Origin: Methanomassiliicoccaceae archaeon
GTDB lineage: Archaea; Thermoplasmatota; Thermoplasmata; Methanomassiliicoccales; Methanomethylophilaceae
DNA length: 6,606 bases
Assembly: GCA_031254685.1 (NCBI GenBank)
Contig: JAIRTZ010000097.1
Span: 1-6,606, forward strand
Reading direction: 5' to 3'
Below are positions 1 to 5,889 of this stretch, piece by piece. Positions within the stretch are counted from its first letter, which is position 1; every line of letters starts with the position of its first letter. The position numbers and the translations under genes are program-made. The notes beneath the pieces are model-generated. The model saw only the letters and a program-made list of their open reading frames with translations. It was not told where the DNA came from and did not search any database.

Positions 1-1622
1 ACCTGCCGGTATCGCTGCAAAGTCTGAGCTGCAGTTACAACGATCTGACGGAACTCGATCTGTCCGGCCTGACCAATTTGAAAAATCTGTATTGCTACAA
101 CAACAAACTGATCTCGCTGCCCGCATCGAAGCTGCCGACGTCGCTGCAAAGTCTGTATTGTAACAACAATCCGTTGACAGAATTAAATCTGTCCGGCCTG
201 ACCAATCTGACATATCTGGATTGCAGCGACTGCAAACTGACCTCGCTGCCCGCATCGAAGCTGCCGGTATCGCTGCAAAGTCTGAGCTGCAGCAACAATC
301 CGTCAATAGAACTCGATCTGTCCGGCCTGACCAATCTGACATATCTGGATTGCAACTACTGCAAACTGACCTCACTGTCCGCATCGAACCTGCCGGTATC
401 GCTGCAAGGTCTGTATTGCTATTACAACGATCTGACGGAACTCGACCTGTCCGGCCTGACCAATCTGACATATCTGTATTGCCATGTCAACAAACTGACC
501 TCTCTCGATCTGTCCGGCCTGACCAGCCTAATTAATGTGGACTGCAGGTTCAATTTCATCGGGGATGAGACCCTTGTCAACATCACGGGCGTTACGTCCT
601 TCACGGATTGGGATATCGACGACGGATTCTACTTCAGTCCGCAATACGTTGAAGTGAATATCAACAACAGCAAAAGTGTTGCCAACATTCAAAGCGAGAT
701 ACAGGGACTCCTCGACGACGGTCAGGCGCCTTTTGTCACAGGCAGCAAAACCAATGCCAATCAGGCGCTCGTTCTGACGATCCCGTACGGTGAGAGCAGC
801 CGCTTGGAATGGAACGCGACATACAGCGGGAACGCGCTTGAACTGAAAGGAAGAGGCGACTTCATTCTGAAAGAGGACGTTTCGATGACGCTGACCGGCC
901 TCACTGCTGAAGGGAATTACATGATCATATACGGCAAACTGACCGTGAACGGGAACTTCCTGTCCACAGACGGATATGCGTGCCTGTATGCGGAACCCGG
1001 CGGAGAGATAATCATAAGCGGGAACGCGGTCTTCAAAGAGGGCGAGCTGGCGTCTGAGGGCGGAAAGATAACCGTGAAAGGGAACGTGACCGTCGAGAAC
1101 TCCGACAAAGGGTACATCGTCCTGATGGTATGGGACCCGCGCGGTGAGGTACTCGTCGGAGGCAACATCGTCACACCCGGCATAGCCATCGGCGCGTGGG
1201 AAGGCAACATCACAGTCAACGGGAACGTAACGGCGAACGGGGACTATGCGATAGAATGCGGCTATGACAGCATCGTTCACGTGAAAGGCAACGTATCGGC
1301 ACCTAACGGATATGCCATCTATATTTACGGCGAAGGCGTCGTGAAGATCGACGGCACCGTCACGGTGAAGGATGACAGCGAATTCATCTGGAATAGCGAC
1401 ACAAATGAATACCTGTCAAAGAACGTTGCGGCAGCAAAAAAGGACGGTTACGATAACGGGTACACCAACGGCAACTGGTCCGTACTCGTAGGCAAGCAGT
1501 CCGGAGGCGGAGGCGGGGACGGCGGCAGCAACCTGATGCTGATCGTCATCGTCGTTGTGATCATCGCGATCGCCGCTGCGGCCGCGTATATGTTCGTGAT
1601 ACGCCCGAAGATGAAGAAGTAA
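1..1622 (+). CDS. Leucine-rich-repeat / beta-helix surface protein with C-terminal membrane anchor (5' end outside window)
   Basis: The frame is open from base 3 with no stop before TAA at 1620-1622. Base 78 is only an in-frame TTG inside a repeat, so the real start lies upstream of the window. Domains seen: (1) nt 3 to about 545, cysteine-type leucine-rich repeats of alternating 22 and 21 residues, with motifs such as LYCYNN and LDLSGLTNLTYL; (2) nt 640-1390, a Gly/Asn-rich stretch with recurring VNGN, VKGNVTV and VGGNIV, which probably forms a right-handed beta-helix; (3) a linker ending in GGGGGDGG (about 1503-1526); (4) a transmembrane helix rich in Ile, Val and Ala at 1533-1601; (5) a basic tail, RPKMKK. 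This implies an ectodomain held by one C-terminal helix, with the tail in the cytoplasm. It is probably an adhesin or cell-envelope protein; the ligand is unknown. There is no LPXTG motif, which fits an archaeal surface protein better than a Gram-positive one. A strong hairpin follows the stop. The architecture is well supported; the function is not. Confidence 0.85.
   Translation, partial: LPVSLQSLSCSYNDLTELDLSGLTNLKNLYCYNNKLISLPASKLPTSLQSLYCNNNPLTELNLSGLTNLTYLDCSDCKLTSLPASKLPVSLQSLSCSNNPSIELDLSGLTNLTYLDCNYCKLTSLSASNLPVSLQGLYCYYNDLTELDLSGLTNLTYLYCHVNKLTSLDLSGLTSLINVDCRFNFIGDETLVNITGVTSFTDWDIDDGFYFSPQYVEVNINNSKSVANIQSEIQGLLDDGQAPFVTGSKTNANQALVLTIPYGESSRLEWNATYSGNALELKGRGDFILKEDVSMTLTGLTAEGNYMIIYGKLTVNGNFLSTDGYACLYAEPGGEIIISGNAVFKEGELASEGGKITVKGNVTVENSDKGYIVLMVWDPRGEVLVGGNIVTPGIAIGAWEGNITVNGNVTANGDYAIECGYDSIVHVKGNVSAPNGYAIYIYGEGVVKIDGTVTVKDDSEFIWNSDTNEYLSKNVAAAKKDGYDNGYTNGNWSVLVGKQSGGGGGDGGSNLMLIVIVVVIIAIAAAAAYMFVIRPKMKK
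3..518 (+). repeat. Four tandem 129-bp (43-residue) leucine-rich-repeat units
   Basis: Units begin at 3, 132, 261 and 390, each with CTGCCG followed by a conserved TCGCTGCAA. The internal mark CTGTCCGGCCTGACCAAT recurs at 60, 189, 318 and 447, again exactly 129 nt apart, and a shorter version recurs at 510 after 63 nt. Each unit encodes one 22-residue and one 21-residue LRR. Unit 4 ends in LDLSG instead of the LPASK/LSASN type, marking the end of the array. More copies probably lie upstream of the window. The near-identical DNA implies recent duplication or homogenisation. Confidence 0.9.
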
Positions 1623-1639
1623 ACGAGTTAAGGGAACGG

Positions 1640-1680
1640 CCGGGGAGAGGAGGACACCTCTCCCCGGTCAACATTTTCTT
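1640..1680 (+). terminator. GC-rich hairpin terminator after the LRR surface-protein gene
   Basis: A perfect 11-bp stem (1640-1650 CCGGGGAGAGG pairing with 1657-1667 CCTCTCCCCGG) has a 6-nt loop (AGGACA). It is followed by T-rich ATTTTCTT at 1673-1680. It begins 17 nt after the LRR stop codon and lies before rluF. Archaeal termination depends mainly on the T-run, so the hairpin could instead protect the mRNA 3' end. Confidence 0.65.
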
Positions 1681-1776
1681 CCGAACAATGAAAAAACAAT
1701 GGTAATTACCGTGACGGGACGAAGATCCGGTATCGCACCGATCGCCCGCAACATTCATACCGTAACGATGAATCAC

Positions 1777-2526
1777 ATGTGCGTGTGCCCCGATAAGGTA
1801 AGGATCAACAAATTCATCAGCGATTCCGGGTTCTGCTCGAGGCGTGACGCGGATTACGATATAGAGCAGGGGAGGGTCACCGTCGACGGCGTCATCGCCG
1901 CCAAGGGCATGCTGGTGTCCGAGGACCAGGACATCCGCGTCGAGGGAAGAAGGATACACAGCGCTGCAAAAATGATCCTGATCGCGGTGAACAAGCCCGT
2001 CGGCATCGTCAGCACATCGGAGGTCCGTGAAAAAGATAACATCGTTGATTTCCTGAACCATCCGAAAAGGATATTCCCGATGGGGCGTCTGGACAAGGAT
2101 TCCGAGGGCCTGATACTGATGACGAACGACGGCGACCTCGTGAACATGATGATGAGGTCGCGTTATGTCCACGAGAAGGAATATATCGTAACGGTGCACA
2201 AAACGATAACGAAGGCGTTCATAGAAAAGATGGGGGCGGGCGTACCGATACTCGGAACGGTCACAAGAAAATGTCTTATCGAACGGATCGGCAATAAAAA
2301 GTTCAGAATAATACTGACGCAGGGACTGAACCGCCAGATAAGGAGGATGTGCGAACATCTCGGTTATGAAGTGGTAAGACTGAAAAGGACAAGGATCATG
2401 AACATCGAGCTCGGAGACCTGAAGGAAGGCGAATACCGCGATGTGACCGAGGATGAGAGAAAGGTCCTGTTCAGGATGCTCGAAGGCTCCACGGATGACG
2501 CCCCGCTGAAGAAGATCGAAAAATAA
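1777..2526 (+). CDS. rluF: 23S rRNA pseudouridine synthase, RluF type (RsuA/RluB/E/F family)
   Basis: The product isomerises a uridine of large-subunit rRNA to pseudouridine; E. coli RluF acts near U2604 in the peptidyl-transferase region. With the ATG at 1777 it has 249 residues. The S4 RNA-binding domain is at about 8-58 (VRINKFISDSGFCSRR). The catalytic domain follows, with NKPVGIVST (72-80), the motif GRLDKDSEGL carrying catalytic Asp106, GVPILGTVT (155-163) and QGLNRQIRRMCEH (182-194). These closely track E. coli RluF as recalled, including seven residues before the S4 Val, which is why 1777 was preferred. The frame is also open from ATGs at 1699 and 1768; the 26-residue extension from 1699 resembles nothing known, and no start has a clear Shine-Dalgarno. 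The long basic tail of E. coli RluF is absent. It sits 30 nt upstream of thiS and may be co-transcribed. A protein-only enzyme of this family would be unusual in an archaeon and suggests acquisition from bacteria. Confidence 0.92.
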   Translation: MCVCPDKVRINKFISDSGFCSRRDADYDIEQGRVTVDGVIAAKGMLVSEDQDIRVEGRRIHSAAKMILIAVNKPVGIVSTSEVREKDNIVDFLNHPKRIFPMGRLDKDSEGLILMTNDGDLVNMMMRSRYVHEKEYIVTVHKTITKAFIEKMGAGVPILGTVTRKCLIERIGNKKFRIILTQGLNRQIRRMCEHLGYEVVRLKRTRIMNIELGDLKEGEYRDVTEDERKVLFRMLEGSTDDAPLKKIEK

Positions 2527-2547
2527 GTAATATCTCGGAACGGATAC

Positions 2548-2553
2548 GGTGAT
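2548..2553 (+). promoter_or_regulatory. Shine-Dalgarno sequence of thiS (GGTGAT)
   Basis: GGTGAT at 2548-2553 lies 3 nt before the thiS ATG and matches the 3' part of the extended Shine-Dalgarno GGAGGTGATC. It supports the start at 2557. The AT-rich AAATAAGTAATAT at 2521-2533 is roughly 26 nt upstream of the ATG, where a TATA box would sit for a near-leaderless transcript. It overlaps the end of rluF, so whether thiS has its own promoter is uncertain. Confidence 0.45.
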
Positions 2554-2556
2554 AGC

Positions 2557-2751
2557 ATGAGGGTCAACGGAAAGCACACGGAACTGACGGGAACTATGAC
2601 CGTGAGGGGCCTCATCGTCACCGTCGGATACAGGGAGGACCGTGTCGCGGTCGAACTGAACGGAAGGATCGTCCCAAGGTCCGGATATGCGGACACCGTT
2701 CTGAAGGACGATGATTCCGTTGAGATAGTCGGATTCGTGGGAGGCGGATGA
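2557..2751 (+). CDS. thiS: ThiS, ubiquitin-fold sulfur carrier for thiazole synthesis
   Basis: A 64-residue protein, the normal size for ThiS. It carries sulfur as a C-terminal thiocarboxylate that ThiG uses to build the thiamine thiazole ring. Visible hallmarks are the beta-grasp pattern, the conserved VAVELNGRIVPRS strand and loop, the DDDSVEIVGFVGGG end and the terminal Gly-Gly that ThiF adenylates. The start is supported by GGTGAT just upstream. Its TGA overlaps the ATG of thiF (ATGA, 2748-2751), implying translational coupling of carrier and activating enzyme. It is the first gene of the thi cluster. No THI-box riboswitch is visible in the 30-nt leader between rluF and thiS. Confidence 0.93.
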   Translation: MRVNGKHTELTGTMTVRGLIVTVGYREDRVAVELNGRIVPRSGYADTVLKDDDSVEIVGFVGGG

Positions 2752-3386
2752 CAGTGATACCGAGCAAGAGCGATATTGAAAGGATACTGTGCGAAAGGCA
2801 CACCCCCGAGGTCCACAATGTGATAAAGAAGGCGAGGATAGGCATCGCGGGACTCGGAGGCCTCGGGTCCAACGTTGCCGTGATGCTTGTCCGCGCCGGA
2901 GTGTCCGAACTGGTGATAGCTGACATGGATACCGTGGACCTAAGCAACATCAACAGGCAGAACTATTGCCTTGAGCACATCGGCATCCCGAAAACGGATG
3001 CCGCGGAACAGATGCTGAGGATGATAAATCCGTACGTGACGATCGAAAAGCACAATGTGAGGCTCGGCCGTTCCAACATACCGGGGATATTCAAAGGATG
3101 CGACGTCGTATGCGAAGCGTTCGACACGCCCTCAGAGAAGGCGATGCTGATAAACACGATACTCGAGGAGTGCCCGGGAACGAAGGCCGTCTCCGGATCG
3201 GGGATGGCAGGATACGGACGGAGCAACGAGATAACGACGAAAAGGTTATTCGACGGCCTGTACATATGCGGCGACGGCATAGACATGGAGAACGTCGCCG
3301 GCGGCCTTATGGCGCCGAGGGTGAACATCTGCGCCGGGCATATGGCCAACGCCGTTCTCGCGCTGTTGCTGAAAGGGAAGGTGTGA
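2748..3386 (+). CDS. thiF: ThiF family 2 (short), ThiS adenylyltransferase
   Basis: A 212-residue E1-like enzyme that should activate ThiS by adenylating its C-terminal Gly. Seen: the nucleotide-binding loop AGLGGLGS (34-41); ADMDTVDLSNINRQ (58-71) with the acidic, Asn, Arg and Gln residues typical of E1 enzymes; GIPKTDAA with Lys82; CEAFD with Asp126; and SGSGMAGYG (149-157), typical of the short ThiF group common in anaerobes. It is about 40 residues shorter than E. coli ThiF, and the paired CxxC zinc ligands are absent (the only close pair is C118/C123). The start overlaps the thiS stop by 4 nt, with GGGAGG just upstream; GTG at 2754 is a possible alternative start with better spacing. thiG begins 3 nt after the stop. 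Identity is secure by motif and by position between thiS and thiG. Confidence 0.93.
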   Translation: MTVIPSKSDIERILCERHTPEVHNVIKKARIGIAGLGGLGSNVAVMLVRAGVSELVIADMDTVDLSNINRQNYCLEHIGIPKTDAAEQMLRMINPYVTIEKHNVRLGRSNIPGIFKGCDVVCEAFDTPSEKAMLINTILEECPGTKAVSGSGMAGYGRSNEITTKRLFDGLYICGDGIDMENVAGGLMAPRVNICAGHMANAVLALLLKGKV

Positions 3387-3389
3387 ACA

Positions 3390-4163
3390 ATGGCCGATGA
3401 ACTGAAGATCGGGAATAAAAGATTCAATTCGAGATTCATACTCGGTTCCGGGAAGTTCTCGCTGGAGATGACCAAGGCGGTGATGGAGAACGGTAACGTT
3501 GAGATCGCAACGCTCGCCGTGAGAAGGGCCAACGCCGGCGGGGAGGAGAACATCTTAGATTATATCCCGAAGGGATTGACGTTACTGCCGAACACGTCCG
3601 GGGCGAGGAACTGCGATGAGGCCGTACGCATCGCCATGCTCGCCCGCGAACTGGGATGCGGCGATATGATAAAGATCGAGATAATCAAAGATTCGCGCTA
3701 CCTTCTTCCGGACAACTGCGAGACGATCAAGGCGACAAGGATACTCGCGGACGAAGGGTTCATCGTAATGCCGTACATGATGCCCGACCTTTCCGCCGCA
3801 AGGTCCATGGCGAACGCCGGCGCATCCGCGATAATGCCCCTCGGCTCGCCGATCGGAAGCAACAAGGGATTACTGACGAAGGACTTCGTCAAGATACTCG
3901 TGGACGAGATCGACCTTCCGATCATTGTGGATGCGGGCATCGGCAGGCCGTCGCAGGCCTGCGAAGCCATGGAGATGGGATGCGCGGCGGTCATGGCGAA
4001 CACGGCGATCGCCACCGCCGGCGACGTACCGATGATGGCGAGGGCGTTCAAACTGGCGATAGAGGCCGGACGGACGGCGTTCCTTTCGAGACCGGGACGC
4101 GTGATCCAAAAAGGCGGCGAGGCGTCCAGCCCGCTGACGGGATTCTTAGAGGATGCGGAATGA
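3390..4163 (+). CDS. thiG: ThiG, thiazole synthase
   Basis: A 257-residue TIM-barrel enzyme, the standard ThiG length. It condenses DXP, dehydroglycine and ThiS-thiocarboxylate into the thiazole phosphate precursor of thiamine. Seen: FILGSGKF near the N-terminus (17-23), LLPNTSGARN (65-74), the IKIEII strand with Lys95 as the expected Schiff-base lysine, LLPD, the phosphate-site motif MPLGSPIGS, IIVDAGIGRPS, and the C-terminal AFLSRPGRV. All key elements are intact. GGGAAGGTG ends about 6 nt before the ATG at 3390, and the gap to thiF is 3 nt. The TGA overlaps the thiH ATG (4160-4163). In a host that makes isoprenoids by the mevalonate route, the DXP supply would need a separate Dxs-like enzyme; none is in this window. 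Confidence 0.96.
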   Translation: MADELKIGNKRFNSRFILGSGKFSLEMTKAVMENGNVEIATLAVRRANAGGEENILDYIPKGLTLLPNTSGARNCDEAVRIAMLARELGCGDMIKIEIIKDSRYLLPDNCETIKATRILADEGFIVMPYMMPDLSAARSMANAGASAIMPLGSPIGSNKGLLTKDFVKILVDEIDLPIIVDAGIGRPSQACEAMEMGCAAVMANTAIATAGDVPMMARAFKLAIEAGRTAFLSRPGRVIQKGGEASSPLTGFLEDAE

Positions 4164-5290
4164 CGGACGTATGCCGCACCGCGGAAACAATACGTTCGGA
4201 CATCATGGAAAGGACGCTGTCCGCGGTGTCCGATATCGATATCAATTCGTTCATGGGAAAGGATGTTAAGAACGCGATCGGAAAGGACCGTCTGAACATC
4301 GGGGACCTTGCCGCTCTTTTGTCGCCCGCCGCCGAACCTCATCTGGAGGAGATGGCAAAGAGGGCGAAGGATGAGAAGGAAAGATATTTCGGGAATTCCG
4401 TAAGCATATTCACTCCCCTCTACGTTTCCAATCATTGCGATAACGGATGCGTGTACTGCGGATTCAGGAAGGACAACGAGATACGCAGAGCGAAGTTATC
4501 GTTCGATGAGATCGCATCGGAGATGTCGAAGATAGCGTCATCGGGACTCACCGAGATACTGATACTCACCGGCGAGTCGAGAAAGGAGTCGGACGCTGAA
4601 TTCATCGGGGAATGCGTTAGGACCGCGTCAAAATATTTCAGGAACGTCGGCGTCGAAGTGTATCCCCTGAACGTTGACGAGTACAGGCACCTCAGGGAAT
4701 GCGGCGCCGACTACGTGACGATATTCCAGGAAACGTATGATCAGAAGAGGTATGACGAACTGCATCCGTTCGGTCCGAAGAAAGTGTTCCCGTATCGTTT
4801 CGATTCGCAGGAACGGGCGCTGATCGGAGGGATGAGGGGAGTTGCCTTCGGCGCTTTGCTGGGGCTGGGCGACTTCAGGAAGGACACGCTTGCGTGCGGC
4901 ATACATGCGTACCTCGTCCAGCGGAAATATCCGCACGCTGAGATATCATTCTCATTGCCGAGGCTGAGGCCGTTCATCAACGGGATGTATTTCGAGGAGA
5001 CGATATCCGAAAGACAATTGCTGCAGGCCGCGCTCGCGTACCGTTTATTCATGCCGTTCGCCGGGCAGACGATATCGTCGCGCGAAAGCCCGAGGTTCAG
5101 GGACAACATCGTCGGGCTGAGCGCGACGAGGATATCCGCGGGAGTTTCCGTAGGCATAGGCGGGCACTCGGAGGAAATGAAAGGTGACGAACAGTTCAGC
5201 ATATCCGATCCGAGAACGGTCTCGGAGATAAGGAGGGCGCTGATCGAAAAAGGTATGCAGCCGGTGTTCAACGATTACGTGAGAGTATGA
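4160..5290 (+). CDS. thiH: ThiH, radical-SAM tyrosine lyase (2-iminoacetate synthase)
   Basis: A 376-residue protein, close to E. coli ThiH (377). It cleaves tyrosine with a 5'-deoxyadenosyl radical to give dehydroglycine for ThiG and p-cresol as by-product. The radical-SAM cluster motif is CDNGCVYC, with Cys93, Cys97 and Cys100. ILILTGES supplies the glycine-rich SAM-binding strand, and VYPLNVDEY and TIFQETYD fit the ThiH barrel. The C-terminal part, with QTISSRESPRFRDN and SVGIGGHSE, is the BATS-type region shared with biotin synthase. The frame stays open upstream to 3656 inside thiG, but that stretch is an Arg-rich shadow. The ATG at 4160 overlapping the thiG stop (ATGA), with AGAGGA 6 nt upstream, is the real start. 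Use of ThiH rather than glycine oxidase ThiO points to an anaerobic host. The stop overlaps the next start by 4 nt. Confidence 0.96.
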   Translation: MTDVCRTAETIRSDIMERTLSAVSDIDINSFMGKDVKNAIGKDRLNIGDLAALLSPAAEPHLEEMAKRAKDEKERYFGNSVSIFTPLYVSNHCDNGCVYCGFRKDNEIRRAKLSFDEIASEMSKIASSGLTEILILTGESRKESDAEFIGECVRTASKYFRNVGVEVYPLNVDEYRHLRECGADYVTIFQETYDQKRYDELHPFGPKKVFPYRFDSQERALIGGMRGVAFGALLGLGDFRKDTLACGIHAYLVQRKYPHAEISFSLPRLRPFINGMYFEETISERQLLQAALAYRLFMPFAGQTISSRESPRFRDNIVGLSATRISAGVSVGIGGHSEEMKGDEQFSISDPRTVSEIRRALIEKGMQPVFNDYVRV

Positions 5291-5889
5291 TAATTGCGGT
5301 GACGGACAGGAAGATAAGCAGGTCGGAGTTCCTGACACAAACGGAACTGATAGCGTCCGCGCGCCCGGACATGCTCATCCTGAGGGAAAAGGACCTTACG
5401 GAAGAGGAATACGGACGCCTTGCCGCCGAATGTTCGCGCATATGCGATCGCCACAACGTAAAATTCTGCATCAATTCGTTCGTTAACGTTGCCGCGGCCA
5501 TGGGCAGCGAACGCGTGCAGGTGCCGTTCGGTCTGCTTGCGGGGACGAAAGGATTCAGAGAGAGATGGGCGTCCGTGCATTCATTGAACGAAGCGTTCGA
5601 GGCGGAAAGGATGGGCGCGACGCATCTGATCTACGGGAACGTGTTCGAAACATCATGCAAGCCCGGCGCGGAGGGCAAAGGGATCGCGGAATTGAAAAGG
5701 GTATGCGATTCCGTGAACATCCCCGTGTTCGCGATCGGCGGGATATCCGAGGACAACATACGCGCGGCGATGGACGCAGGGTGCAGAGGAGTATGCATAA
5801 GAAGCCTTCTGATGGAGGCTGCCGGCCCAAGGGCTGTAATGGACGGATTAAGAAAAAGGATGGGGGCCGGAGCCCCGTTTAAAATTTGA
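5287..5889 (+). CDS. ThiE/TenI-family protein, TenI-like (thiazole tautomerase or thiamine-phosphate synthase relative)
   Basis: A 200-residue TIM-barrel protein, last gene of the thi cluster, starting in the ATGA overlap with thiH. Seen: ILREKDL (31-37) with Arg33 and Lys35 for phosphate binding, ASVHSLNEAFEAERMGA (95-111), YGNVFETSCKPG (116-127) and AIGGIS (149-154). SVHS and VFETxCKxG plus a Gly-x-Gly match B. subtilis TenI, which tautomerises the thiazole made by ThiG, better than ThiE, which has GPVFPTxTK. The Asp residues that bind Mg in ThiE also appear lost (INSFVNVA where ThiE has IND and VDLA; VQVPFG where ThiE has the HVGQ loop). However, the TenI catalytic His of GHVFET (His122 in B. 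subtilis, from memory) is Asn118 here. The name is therefore left open: tautomerase with altered chemistry, pyrophosphorylase, or binding protein. Many pipelines would label it thiE. Its 3' end overlaps the convergent surface-protein gene by 11 nt. Confidence 0.85.
   Translation: MIIAVTDRKISRSEFLTQTELIASARPDMLILREKDLTEEEYGRLAAECSRICDRHNVKFCINSFVNVAAAMGSERVQVPFGLLAGTKGFRERWASVHSLNEAFEAERMGATHLIYGNVFETSCKPGAEGKGIAELKRVCDSVNIPVFAIGGISEDNIRAAMDAGCRGVCIRSLLMEAAGPRAVMDGLRKRMGAGAPFKI
5850..5887. terminator. Candidate bidirectional terminator inside the 3' end of the thiE/tenI gene
   Basis: The stem GGGGC (5863-5867) pairs with GCCCC (5872-5876) across the 4-nt loop CGGA. On the plus strand it is followed by GTTTAAAATTT (5877-5887). 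On the minus strand it begins 3 nt after the stop of the convergent gene and is followed by a T5 run (complement of A5 at 5853-5857). With no intergenic space between the convergent genes, this is the only visible place for either transcript to end. The 5-bp stem is short, so support is modest. Confidence 0.4.

Noticed and set aside
78..80. Start codon of the LRR gene
   Set aside because: The codon is TTG inside an LRR (LTNLKNL) and the frame is open upstream to the window edge with matching repeat sequence.
3..518. CRISPR-like array, because of regular repeats
   Set aside because: The whole 129-bp unit is conserved and coding, with no unique spacers. It is a protein repeat.
221..535. Second-frame open reading frame within the LRR repeats
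   Set aside because: The in-frame 129-bp repeat keeps alternative frames open. The translation is a shadow of the LRR coding frame.
528..1280. 250-codon minus-strand open frame opposite the surface-protein gene
   Set aside because: It is a shadow of the repeat-rich sense gene. The translation has no motifs and the sense strand has clear LRR and beta-helix patterns.
2527..2556. Possible TPP riboswitch before the thi operon
   Set aside because: The leader is only 30 nt and lacks the conserved THI-box elements. None were recognised in the 3' end of rluF either.
1561..2577. 338-codon open frame on the minus strand opposite rluF
   Set aside because: It lies wholly antisense to a clearly recognisable RluF, and its translation is His/Arg/Tyr-rich with no known motifs.
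3656..4159. 168-codon upstream extension of the thiH frame inside thiG
   Set aside because: The extension is Arg/Asp/Gly-rich shadow sequence of thiG. ThiH length and the ATGA overlap place the start at 4160.
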